Origin: Iris pallida
Taxonomy: Eukaryota > Streptophyta > Magnoliopsida > Asparagales > Iridaceae
Assembly (NCBI GenBank): GCA_029216955.1
Contig: JANAVB010002199.1
Location: 16,889,760 to 16,953,759, forward strand
Length of the DNA stretch: 64,000 nucleotides
Direction: 5' to 3'
Within the stretch, counting starts at the first letter, position 1. Every line of letters begins with the position of its first letter. Under the pieces are notes generated by a model. The model saw nothing but the letters and a program-made list of their open reading frames with translations, was not told the origin of the DNA and did not search any database. The position numbers were made by a program, and so were the translations under genes. Shown here piece by piece: positions 47,728 through 59,220 of the stretch.

Positions 47728-50700
47728 TGTAACTCCCAAAATCATATTTGGTAAATTTATGGGTTTTTTTCTAATTTTTCTTGAATTTAAATATTGTTTC
47801 TTACAAAAAACCTAATTTTGATTAAAATGAATTTCGGGTTTCCCTCAATTTGAAAAGTATTTTAATACTAATTTACGTATTTTAGATGAATTACAATATT
47901 GTTATTGTTATTAATATTGATTGAGTTGTAATTAGTTATTAACTATTAATTATGCTAAATAATTAATTATTGTTTTCGGATTTATTTAATATATAATTTT
48001 ATTGGAGGAAACAGTAAATGTTTTTATTAACAGTTGGTAAATTGTAATTAATAAAATCTGTTAAAACAGTTTTGTATTTTAAAATTTGTTTTAAAACTGT
48101 TGGAGGGAAATGTTTGGATTTTGATATTAAAAGTCTTTTGATAATTGAAATTCTGTTGGAAATCTGTTTTCTATTGTGTTTCTGAAAAAAATGTTTGATT
48201 TCGAATTTTGAAATCTGTTGAAATTATTGGAGGCAAAACCTGATTTCAAAAATTATTATTATTTTTGAATTCTGTTATTCTGTTAGAACTATTCTAATTA
48301 CCCTCAGATCTGCTTTTATTTACTGCTTTCCCACTAAGCTAATTACCCCTAGATCTACACAATTTTACCTACACTGCCACTCATTATTACACTATAAATA
48401 ATATTAAAATATTACACACATTATAATGTTCTGACACTCTCTCTCTACACGTCACCTCTATCTCTCTCATCACTCTCTCTCTTTCTCTCTCCTCTCTGGA
48501 AGAGGCTGAGTTCGCCGTGCGCCACCGCGCCCTTGCCGGAGCGTCACCGAGCTAGCCGGAGCGTTGGTCGCCGCCACCGCCACTACTCTGACCGCCTCGA
48601 AGACAGAGCCGCCGCCTCGACTGCTGCGCTGCTCCTCGAGCAGTGAGTCACCTCGCAGACCATGCGCCCTCGGGACCAGAGCTGCCTCGGCTGCAGCGCC
48701 AGGCGTTGAGCTCCGCGCTGAACCCCTCGTTCAGCGTGCGCCTTGCTTCGAACAGAGCGCACCGCCAACAGTACAGCGTGCCGAGCCCGAGGAGGCCCCA
48801 TCGGCTCTCGTGTGGAGTCCTCGACTGCCGAGCCACCAGACTCGTCGAGCCACCACTTGAGCCGTTGCTTCGTAGCCTGTGCCGACCGAATCCTGCTGCG
48901 CCGAGCCACCACCGGAGGACGAAGCTCGCCGTCAGTGCTCGGATCTCGCCGCCACGCCGTGGATCGATGTCCCCTTCAGGCCGATAAATCCCGCCTCGAT
49001 CTCTCGAACCTTTCTTCTAACTCTTAATTTTAGGGTTTCTGGTTTGGGAATTAGGGTTTTCTGTGAAGATGGTAGATTAGGGTTCCTGAACCTAGATCTA
49101 GGGTTCTTGGCTGGAGATTGGGGAAGACAACCTAGAAACTAGGGTTTCATTTTGGGGGATTTAGGGTTCTGGAACCTTAGAAGAAGGAGACGGAGTGGAT
49201 GAAATATTTAGGGTTAGGGTTTTACTTGGCTGACTGGAGGAAAGAGATGACCTAGGAATCTAGGATTTTCGAACTGGGATGAAGAAGGGTCTGGGAGGAG
49301 GAAGCAGCTATGGAGATCTGGGGCTAAGGTTTCGGTGAGACATAGTCTGGAGAAGAGGACGGATCCTAGGGTTAGGGTTTTCCCAGCCATGAGAGACAGA
49401 AGAAGAAGAACGAGTTTAGGGTTAGGTCTGGAAAGAAGTTGCTCGCCGGAGAAGAAGGGTTGGGGGGAGTGACCGGAGCCGTCGACTGAGAGTGAACGAA
49501 GCAGTGGCTGAGTTGCAGCCATGGGTTAGGGTTTACTCTGGAAGTCCGGAGGAGAACGAGTTTGGGTTAGGGTTCAGGCGAGCTGGGGAGAAGAAGAGAA
49601 TAGGAATTAGAGTTTCGGGATGGGGCTAGTCGCCGGAGCAGCCGGAGCAGACGGAGAAGACGAAGGGATGAGAAGAGTCCAGAGTTTTCTGATCAGTGGA
49701 GTGAAAATAAGAGGAGAGAGAAGGTGATTGGGATTTTATGTAAGGGGTCGGGCCGGGTTCTTGGGCCACAGGGCTGGGCTGTAAGAGCGGGCTGATAATT
49801 GATTTTAATGAATTATGGTTTAAACTAAATTTAGCAGTGAGAGGATCGGGCCGGGTCTTGGGCCAGTAGAGAATGGGCTGGTTGATTAAAGAAATTAAAT
49901 TTAAATTTGTTAGATTAAATGAGCTGGGTTATATTTAGATTGGGCCGGGTTTCTGGGCTGAGCTTCGGGCTTAGGAAAATGGGCTAATAGATTGTAGTAT
50001 AAATTTTAATATTGATGGGCTGGGTATATGTTGGGCTGAATGGGCTGGACTAAATCTGTCATTTCTGGAATAATAATTTACAGTAAATAATGGTTATTAT
50101 TATTTTAGTAGTAATTGAACAATTTTGTTATATTAGTGAATTGTAAAATATCATTAGAAGCAAATGATTTAGAAAAATGCTTTACCATATATATATTTTG
50201 TTATAAATATTATCTTTTAATATTAGATAAATTATATTTTGTGAATTGTTAGCTATCAAGTGTTTTATAGACATAAATAGTTTTCTTACAAATATGGTTT
50301 TAAGTATTTTAAACTAAATATTATTTTCAAATAATATTTCCAAATATTGTATTATTTAGACTAATGCTATTCCTTTAAAAGTATTGAAAATACTTTCCAA
50401 GTAAACTTTAAGATATTTACTAGTATTTATTTTAGCAAACCATTTTCTAAAAAGATGATTTTTTTAAATGTAATTTAAGAGTATTTTCACTAAATGCTTA
50501 TTTTGATTTATCTAAAAATATTGGCTACTAGTAAAGATTAGATTATGGTTAGAAATAACTTAGATTGGTTAATGTCATTATTCAAAACCCTAATAATTGT
50601 ACAAATATTATAACAGGTGATTTACAACCATGCAATACTATTCTCGTGCAACCAAACCGAGGCAAGTACACTGACTTGACTTGTAGCTTGTTTTCTGTCT

Positions 50701-51542
50701 TACCTTCATGTGCCATGTTCTCATATCAGACACGAATTACACACGATTGCCTTGTACCATTGTTCATTCCTTGTACGTCATTGTTATTGCGGGGATTGGG
50801 AGAAATATTAGTTTTTGTGAGACCACACCCAACATAGGAAATTGTGGATAGCCTAATCGTACACTTCACGTACGATGAAGCCGGACCTTGTAGAGTTGAC
50901 TCATTGACTCATTGCCTCATTGATTTATTGATTGCTCCTAAGCCGGTCACACATTAGTTTTAATATTTCAAAATTGTCACAATTGTATATTGATTGTCGT
51001 GATTCATTGCCTTGTACATTGATAGCCGTGTTCATTGTCTAGCATATTGATTGTCATCCATTACCTGCAGTTTTACATTTTATCTCTGGTACCGCAGTTT
51101 TACTTTCATTTCATGTTCTAGTATTCTGGTATTCTAGTTTCACCTTGTACTCTGGATTACAGATTACATTGTATATTGTCTGGTCAGGGTTGTACTTTGC
51201 TCTTTTCCTGATAGGATCGTTGCAGGTGAGTGGAGATTACATGGAGCTGGTGATTGCTTGGATATTGCAGCTTTTATTTTAGTTTATTTTTCTGAAAATT
51301 GTATTGTAGATATTCATTAATGTATATTATTTCATTTGACCGGATTTGTCTCCGACTGATTTTGTACTAAACACTTGATGGATATTGGTGATTTCTGGGA
51401 ATGTTATAAAAGCTGTGTTTTGTTTACATTACATTGTGACTTGGAGTTTTCCTTAGTATTGTACAGCTTACTTCGTCGTGTCCATCGACGAAGGCTGGGC
51501 GTGTCCGACTCGTATCCGATTATTCGGGAGCGGGTCGTGACA
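47728..51542 (+). repeat. E5 3' LTR, 3815 bp
   Basis: It starts TGTAACTCCC after the purine tract and ends GGGTCGTGACA, followed by gatag. It carries the same blocks as the 5' LTR: TATA 48393, ORF 48564-48860, teloboxes from 49031 and mini-exon 50617-50661. Scattered substitutions and small indels separate the two. Confidence 0.92.
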
Positions 51543-51983
51543 GATAGGCATGTTTCTATGTACTTGCTATGTCCTCTGAGGACCTGATGATCTCTTCAGG
51601 TAGCTGATTGTATGGAATTAGTTAGCGGCTCATGATGGTAGTGATTACACCTGCAGGGACACAGGTATTTGCTTGTGATATTTCTTTATTATCCTCTCAT
51701 GCTTTATATTCCATACCATGATATATTCTGTTTATTTTATAGACTCATATTATTCTTGGAGTCTAATCGGACATATATGCTAGTGGGCTGCAAACCACGA
51801 CCCATAGTTGTTCATTCATGTCTTATATATTCTTGTGGAATGAGATACACTGTAGATTACCATATTAGCCATGATACCATGATCTGGACAGCTTATACGT
51901 ACTCGAGTCGGGCTGAAGTCCGTTCAATACGTAGCTGGCTTGTTCACGAGCTCGCACCCGAAAAGCAGGTGCGGGTCGTGACA

Positions 51984-52927
51984 GCCTGCTTGGCGATGGC
52001 GCAGACGTTTGCTGACAACGACAGTTGATGGTAATCTGGGTGTAATGGTGCCTTGATTTAGGCACGTCTTGTGCCACAGATTCTTCTTCCGCTTGGGAGA
52101 GGGTTAGATCAACTGTCGTAGCACTCCCATTATACATGCAGGGAAGCTGTATGTAAGCACGGTCAGAGCGGGTATGGTGAGGAAGCTTCATATTGCTCCT
52201 GCAGGAACGCTACTCGTGTGGCTCCCTCTCCGTGGGAAGTACCTCTGGCTTGGCTTACGCACGGGAGTACCCTAATGGGAGGGAGATTCGACTGGTTGAG
52301 GCATCTGAGCGCGAGAGCCAGTCTTGTATAGTTTTCCATCGGCTGCGCGTGTTACTGTCAATACGAGCCTCTGGTCTATCGCTGGTGTCGCACGCTTGTT
52401 GTACGAAGCGCGAGCCACCTGGGATCTCTTCCTACTACCTCCAGCGGGGGAGAAGTATTCAGAGTCCGCCGAAGGTTTACCTGAAGGAAAAGCGATTCTG
52501 TCGAAGACAGATCTCCTTACCGGCAATACTCCCGTCGTGAGGGATTGGACCGGTGTGCGCTTCCTTTGGCATCGTTCCTTCGTCAGATCAACCATGGAAC
52601 CACCATCTTCCTCGCCGTGCTTTCCCGGGATGGGAATCGGGCGAGGGGATAAGGCTGTAGCTGCCGGGATCTTCTCTGTGGCTTTAACATTGAGGGGGTC
52701 CTGAGACGCAGTTTCCGCCATCGTGTTGTTGGTTGCAGCCACCTTAGGCCTACAGACACGTCGAGTCTTCTTCGGTTGTACGAACCACTTCGAAGTCTTC
52801 GACTTTTCATCAGAGAGGAGATCTTCAAAAGCCTGCTGGTTGAAGCGTACGACCAACATGTCTTGAGAAGCTCCCAGCAAGTTGTCATCAGATTACGTCA
52901 CCGCCTTATCATTGGAAGAGAATGTAG
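51984..52927 (-). pseudogene. TAT leader ORF between primer site and gag
   Basis: From about 52889 down the frame reads SDDNLLGASQDMLVVRFNQQ and LSDEKSKTSKWFVQPKKTRR. The first in-frame ATG is at 52859-52857. It runs as a basic, Pro/Ser/Thr-rich protein to a stop at 52272. A second open segment (52191 down to 51989, YIQLPCMYNGSATTVDLTLS) leads to the E3 junction, where gcctg (51984-51988) is the duplicated target. No domain is recognised. Position after the primer site fits the extra ORF or gag N-terminal extension known from TAT/Ogre-like elements. Confidence 0.6.
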
Positions 52928-52945
52928 TCCCCAGCAGAGTCGTCA
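52928..52945 (-). other. Primer binding site of the TAT element
   Basis: On the minus strand TGACGACTCTGCTGGGGA starts two bases after the LTR end (...CGAACA). It differs at one base from the TGGCGACTCTGCTGGGGA type site known to me from TAT/Ogre-like elements. Confidence 0.75.
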
Positions 52946-52947
52946 TT

Positions 52948-54112
52948 TGTTCGACGTAACAAAAGGTTAAACGAACGTTTTACTTTATTGAATGTATAAG
53001 GTATCTGTGTACAAAGAAGAAAGTCCTAAACAGGATATTCTAAGTACAGGAAGAAGTGGTTTCTGGAAAACTGTGACGGTGGAGATCGAGCACTACAGCG
53101 GCTCCTTTACTCCGTTGACGATCTGACGACGAATTAACCTTGCTATGGCTCTCTGGCGCCTTTGATAGGACTCTGGGGTCATCGATCAAGACGCTGTCTG
53201 GATGAGAAGATCCCTTGAAGATGGTTGGTTGGTTGATTCTTTGGTTGATAGGTGGATGAGGGTGGTCGACTCTTTGTAGATAGAGATCGCTGCTCCTTTG
53301 AAGATTATCGATTGTCAATGTTCCCTCTCACTTTTCCCCCTCTCTTTGGTGGAAGAAGAACTCCTTTTATTTATAGAGAACCGAGCACATATGCGATGTG
53401 CATTAGGGTACTTGAGATATGAAAGAATCTGCCGTTATTGCACGGTGCGGACTTCTGTGGCGCTGACACGTGGCGGACATCGAGATTTCCTTCAAACGAG
53501 ATCTCTGATGGTTATAAACATAACCGAATGAGGGGACACGTGGCGCGTGCCGATTTGCTTGCTCGGATAAAACCGAGTAAATCTTGGAATTTCATCCTAG
53601 ATTTGGAGTCTAATTGATCCTCGTCTAAGATTTATATCAATATGATATGATATCAATCATGATTTAATTCCAATCTTCTCTGCAAGAGGCGGTTTAAACA
53701 AACCAATTGGGGTGGACCCATGCTTCCTGCGTCTCTGGTGAGGACTAAGTGCTGCTGTGCTTCTGGGGCGACGAGTAGACCGTGCTTCTGGAGACGACGG
53801 AACCTCTGTGCTTTCAGGCTACGAGTGGACTTGGATTCGAATGACGACGAGACTTCTGTACGTATATAGCAACTTATGAAGCTGTGTTTCGGGCTACCAG
53901 AGTCACTATGCTATAGGCAACAAGTAGGCTTGTACTTCAGGTTGACGAGGTTATTGCGCTTTTAGAGCGACAGGTTGACTTACATTAGTTGCGATGGGAA
54001 TTCCTAAGTCTCTTGTAGAGAAGTGACTTAAGCTTCTGATCCGGAGCAGATGACTCCGCCATGGGAATGGAGATGGTGTGAGCATATCACCATCCTGCGC
54101 CTCATGCCGACG
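52948..54112 (-). repeat. TAT 5' LTR, part, interrupted by the copia element
   Basis: Its plus-strand edge TGTTCGACGTAAC resembles TGTTTGCCGTTAAG of the solo TAT LTR at 3788. It shares the 'tccgttgacgatctgacgacga' leader motif and a TATA box with it. Short repeats of about 30 bp based on 'gtgcttctggggcgacgag' lie at 53750-53985. The remainder should continue beyond the copia element, outside the window. Confidence 0.7.
53368..53375 (-). promoter_or_regulatory. TATA box of the TAT 5' LTR
   Basis: TATAAATA on the minus strand, about 420 bp from the LTR end, matching the box at 4118-4125 in the solo LTR. Confidence 0.6.
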
Positions 54113-54915
54113 TGTTGGGAAAGAAGCGCGAAAACCTTTCCCCAAACCGGGAGTACCTGCGAGAGGACCGAACAATACAACGCACGAACCCAAAAACAAT
54201 CACACAAAACAATCCACGCAGACACAGAGAATTTTTGACGTGGAAAACCCTTGCGGGAAAAATCACGGGACGATCGGAGTCCAACCCTGAGAAGCCTCCA
54301 CTAATGGAATAGAAGAATTACACCCTCTACAAACTCCTCTCCGATCCAAATCGGATCCCCACAACACTCAGAGATAAGAACAATGATTACAAGGCTACGA
54401 AGGGCGAGAACGACGAGTAGAGATTACCCGAACACGATCTCCTTCGAATAGCGACCTTCAATCCTCCGTCTTATTCTCCAGAGTTGCAATGGCACTCTTG
54501 CCTCCTTCCTCTCTCAAACTTGTGTTACCTTGCGTTATGTTGCGTGAATGAATTAGGGTTGGGAAATCCCAACTTAACTCCCCAATCCCGTAACCAACCT
54601 GGACCGTTGGATTAGATCCAATGATGAAAACTCATCCTAAAATCCGCTTCAGCCCCCGACGACACAGAGTTCGGCCAGAACTCTGTGTGGGACATCCAGA
54701 ATCTACTCGCCAAATCCTGGAATGGCCAGACCGAGTTCGGCCAGAACTCGGCCTGGGACTGAGTTCGGGCCGAACTCGGCAGACTCAGTCCAGAACCCCC
54801 CTTTGGGGCAGCAGCAGCAGCAACTCCTACTTCACGAGCTTCTCCGACATCGGACGGCGCTCGTCGCACTCCGGGATCTTCTCCACATAGGTTGGGAACC
54901 CCACCCACTCCAACA
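54113..54915 (-). repeat. Copia 3' LTR, 803 bp
   Basis: On the minus strand it starts TGTTGGAGTGGG and ends CCCAACA, with inverted TGTTGG/CCAACA ends. It has a cluster of palindromes at 54662-54777. The short ORFs in this span are not credible genes. Confidence 0.85.
54662..54777. repeat. Three hairpins sharing an AGTT-CGGCC-AACT core
   Basis: ACACAGAGTT/AACTCTGTGT (54662-54671 with 54679-54688) and CCGAGTT/AACTCGG (54731-54737 with 54745-54751) both have loop CGGCCAG. GAGTTCGG/CCGAACTC (54761-54768 with 54770-54777) has a single-base centre. They lie in the upstream part of the minus-strand LTR. Confidence 0.8.
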
Positions 54916-55478
54916 AATCTCCCCCTTCACAACTATGGAGAGGATGTCGTCATCCCGACGATCTGCCTGCAGTACTCAAACTTCCCCCTTGGTAGAATCT
55001 TCGTGAACATATCAGCTCCGTTGTCATCTGTATGAACCTTCTCAAGCTCCGCGTCCTTCTTCTCAACCACATCCCGTATCCAATGATACCGAGTCTCGAT
55101 GTGCTTGGACCGGCTATGAAACGTCTGATTCTTCACAAGGTGGATAGCACTCTGACTGTCGCAAAGCAAAGTATACTGCTCTTGCTTCAGCCCTATTTCC
55201 TGCAACAGCTTCTTCATCCACAACAGCTCCTTGCAAGCCTCCGTCGCTGCAATATATTCCGCCTCCGTCGTCGACAAGGCAACACACTTCTGCAACCGCG
55301 ACTTCCACGACACCGCTCCTCCCGCAAACATCATCACGTAGCCCGAAGTCGATCTCCTCGTGTCTACATCTCCAGCCATATCAGCGTCAGTATACCCAAC
55401 CAGCTTCGGCTCGTCACCACCAAAGGAAAGTCTCCAACCAGCAGTGCCCTGAAGATATCGTAGAATCCACTTGACCGC

Positions 55479-56415
55479 TGTCACGCCCCAGTACTGGAAT
55501 ACTGAGACGGACTAGGCCAGCTACACCGTATGAGGTATATAAACGTCATACGGCGATCGTGGCTGTCAAGAGACTAGGGGGTGCATGCTACAATCAGGTC
55601 TCCTATGATCCCACAGAGCATCTATGTCCCAATCAATCAAAACAAAAAGCAGTAAATAATGATCATATAAGACAAAGCAGTAAGGCGTCCCCGACGCTTC
55701 ATCAGAATGATTCATGAGTCTAGCTATACAAAATGATGAGCTAGTTCCGAGAGTCAATAGTACATAACTATAGTCAGCTGCAGTCTGATTTAATTACAAT
55801 TATGTAAAGGAAACTAGTGTTCAGAACTGCCGGCTAAACAAGTGCCGGTGGCTAAACGCCAAGTACAAAATAGAAGATATCAGAGCGGTGAAGAAGAAAC
55901 CCACTCATGGTCCCTGGCGCCCATACTCCTGGTGTGCACCATTATTCGGGTGGAAAGCTGGATCCTCTGGAGCTGCTACGAAATCTGGCCAAACAAAACC
56001 AGCGGGGTCAGGCCCCGAATAGCAAGTACCACAAGGGAGCACAAAAGAGTGAGATAAATCCAATAAGTTAGATAAGACCTGATTCATGAGTTATAGGCTT
56101 ATACCATATCATCGAGACGATACGACACCCTTACAACCAAACAAGGACAAACGGTGCCAATATCGTACCGAGATAAGATATATCCTATAACCATGGGCAG
56201 GTAAAAGGGCTTCTGATCGCGACTTCGGTCCATAGCCTATCGCAGCACAATAGCCCAACCCAACAACCAAACAAGGACATGGGTTGGACCACGCACCACG
56301 ATAGTCAATGTTTCTCAGTTGCTAACAGAAGAAAACATATCACAAACAAGTCAGCTTACAATCGGCCAATCAATCCTACGGCTTTCTATGATTTGCCTGG
56401 GTTATCCCAGTAATG

Positions 56416-56462
<47 letters not shown>

Positions 56463-58753
56463 AATCCTCAGATCGTATCGCATTCCAGCAGGGCTAGCCA
56501 AACCATTATATACAAGCAAGCACGAAATGCACCGGTCCCCCGAAAGGCCACCGCGCTAGAATAAGCAGTAACGGTTCCAGCTCTCCTATAGGAAGAGCTG
56601 GCTCGGCAGTCACAAATCAGATACTGCACTCCACTAGTGCGGATGACTATACAGTATCCGAGGCAGCCAACCCGATGCGCCAGGACGGGACCCAGGGCGG
56701 CTAGTGACGTACGATCTCGAGATTCTGTTCCCTCCCAATGCTTCTACCGATTTAAGTTGCTTAGATTAACCCTATCTCGATATTGGAATTACATGTCGTG
56801 GTCACATGGTCATCCTCCTATATGTTGTACCATAGTACGTGTACCCTAAGTATGAATTCACATTGGCTCAATCTAGATCCATGCTTAGTGTAATGCTTCA
56901 AACAACAAACAACATACCACGATACTATTACTGACCAATTACCATGACTTGCTGGAAGGTACACATGTATTGACATATAACACGAATGATCACTTAGCAT
57001 GTAGAGTCACACCTCAGTGCACTCATTAAATGGCACCGCAGTGCATACTAATATTGTATCTCAATACACACTTAGAATATGTACCAGCACGTATACAGGT
57101 AATCAGGTCAGGAACATGGTCAAGTCAGAAAGTCACTCGGACTCCTCGTGACATAAAAGTCACATATGAATTCAGGTTAAAGTGGGACATGAAGGTCCTT
57201 GAAGCCAAGACAAAGATCTACAACTTTCATGTTGGGAGTTAGGAGAAATTCTGGCCACAATTCAGCCAAATAGGACTTAAAATAGCCAAAAACAGCCAAA
57301 ATAGGCACTATGCGGCACTATTCAGCACTATGCGGCACTATTCAGCATCCTCATGCGGCTCGGCACTATGCGGCACTATGCAGTATCCTCATGCGGCTCG
57401 GCACTATGCGGCACTATGCAGCATCCTCATGCGGCTCGGCACTATGCAGCACTATGCAGCATTCTCATGCGGCTCGGCACTATGCAGCACTATGCAGCAT
57501 CCTCATGCGGCTCGGCACTATACGGCACTATGCAGCATTCTCATGCGGCTCGGCACTATGCGGCACTATGCAGCATCCTCATGCGGCTCGACACTATGCA
57601 GCACTATGCAGCATTTTCATGCGGCTCGGCACTATGCAGCACAATGCAGCATCCTCATGCGGCTCGGCACTATGCAGCATCCTCATGCGGCTCGACACTA
57701 TGCGGCACTATGCAGCATTCTCATGCGGCTCGGCACTATGCGGCACTATGCAGCATCCTTATGCGGCTCGGCACTATACAGCACTATGCAGCATTCTCAT
57801 GCGGCTCGGCATTATGCAGCACTATGCAGCATCCTCATGCGGCTCGGCACTATGCGGCACTATGCAGCATTCTCATGCGGCTCGGCACTATGCGGCACTA
57901 TACAGCATCCTTATGCGGCTCGGCACTATGCAGCGGCACTATTCATCCTTATGCGGCTCGGCACTATGCGGTACTATGCAGCACTATTCATCGTCCCTGT
58001 CAAAACCAGGACTGATGACATAAAAAAATATCCAAATATTGTTTTGGCCATAACTTCCTCAAAACAAGTCGAAATCTAACTTTTCAAAGGTCAAAATTGG
58101 ATAGAATTGAATTCCCTACAACATAGGACCATTAGTTTTCGAAAATAACCAAGTTTGATAGATCAAAACCATGAAAACCCATAGAACCCTAGTTTTAGAA
58201 ACTTAGATCTACACCAAACTAGCCATTAAAATCAAAAACTCCAAGAACTAAACTTGTAGAGAATGAAGAGAAGAACAATATAGACAAATAATATCAAAGA
58301 AAAATCAAGAAATAAAAATGTAATAATCTCTCCATTTGGTGCAAGATGTACTTGCCTAAAAGTTTGCTTGAGAAAAATAAATGAAAGAGTGAATGAGGAG
58401 AGAGAGTGTGGAAAAGAATATATATAGGGGTTGGGTTGACTCAAAGAAACCCTAAGCTTAAGTATGCTCTTAACTACATGACCAATGACATGTTAAATGC
58501 TTCATGATACAACTAATTAAATTAATTAAATAAAATCCTAACCACAACACGGTTCAGAAATCTTATCATCAAAACAGTGAACCACGCCTACAACCAGACA
58601 AGGACAAGGGGTGGCACACTAATCCGCGACGAGATACTGTTCCATGCCATGGCCAGTTACAAATACAGGATAAATACAATAAAGATACAGGTGCCGATAC
58701 CATATACATAAAAAAAATCAAAAATTTACGTATTCCGGGAATGGGGAGTGACA
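55479..58753 (-). repeat. E6 3' LTR, 3275 bp
   Basis: Its plus-strand edges are TGTCACGCCCC (55479) and GGGGAGTGACA (58753). It contains a TA run (56420-56460), a 38-bp minisatellite (57302-57990), GC-type donor motif (58349-58356) and TATATATA (58419-58426). It holds no credible gene. Confidence 0.92.
57302..57990. repeat. 38-bp minisatellite, about 18 copies, in E6 3' LTR
   Basis: The unit combines 'gcactatgcggcactatgca' with 'gcatcctcatgcggctcg', itself built from 9-10 bp subrepeats. Steps of 38 bp are visible (57351, 57389, 57427), with one shorter unit near 57665. Because 38 is not a multiple of three and the unit has no plus-strand stop, all three plus frames stay open for about 700 bp; these are antisense to the element and not genes. 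Confidence 0.93.
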
Positions 58754-59220
58754 TCTCTACCCTCCTTAGAAAAATTTCGTCCTCGGAATTTCGATAAGGC
58801 TTGTCGAACGCGCTCTCAGATCACGAAATACACTCATGACATAATGCAAGCACAATTATCAAACAACACATGACATATGAATAGATTACGAAAGAAAGTA
58901 CTATTAAGTAAAAGCACAAACAATAATCATACCATAGAAGGAAAGTGATCGGAGACATACGAATAAAATATGCCTCTCAAGTCAGGTAGGAATTCGTCCT
59001 CGATGTCCTACACTGACTCCCAAAGTGGACAAGGGTCAACGCTTGAGATAAGTCGGTACCAATGACTAAATCAAGAACGAGACTCTGCCCAGGACGTACT
59101 CTCGTAATCAAGACACATGATGAATATCACGTATCACATGATACGAGAGCAGATGAGTGAGACGAGAAAGTCGCCTTCACTCTTCGAATATAGAACTCAA
59201 GGAATTATAATGAATAATAC
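58754..59220 (-). other. E6 3' non-coding region with polypurine tract
   Basis: Adjacent to the LTR the minus strand reads 'gaggacgaaatttttctaag' followed by GAGGGTAGAGA. The rest, up to the gag stop, is AT-rich without coding. Confidence 0.8.

Larger units (their letters stand above)
39999..51542 (+). mobile_element. E5: gag-only non-autonomous chromovirus-like element
   Basis: LTRs of 3816 bp (39999-43814) and 3815 bp (47728-51542) flank an internal domain that holds only gag and the terminal purine tract. gatag flanks it at 39994-39998 and 51543-51547, within the E3 3' LTR. A solo LARD LTR (44107-46388) splits the gag. After the gag stop at 47457 there are 270 bp of AT-rich sequence ending in 'ttcgaggacgaaattttt' and taagggggttagattt; no protease, RT or integrase space exists. 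Without the solo LTR it would be about 9.3 kb. Confidence 0.92.
36808..51983 (+). repeat. E3 3' LTR (36808-39998 and 51548-51983), split by E5
   Basis: It ends GGGTCGTGACA at 51983 followed by gcctg. It contains the MITE (37414-37614), TA runs, a block shared with the E2 modules (38765-39185), a mini-exon candidate (39267-39347) and a four-copy tandem repeat (39671-39830). The E5 target duplication gatag is at 39994-39998 and 51543-51547. No protein gene is supported. Confidence 0.85.

Noticed and set aside
57302..57990. Possible CRISPR array or repeat-protein gene from the regular 38-bp repeats
   Set aside because: There are no unique spacers, the units are tandem, the context is a plant LTR, and all three frames are open only because the unit lacks stops. 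The frames are antisense to the element.
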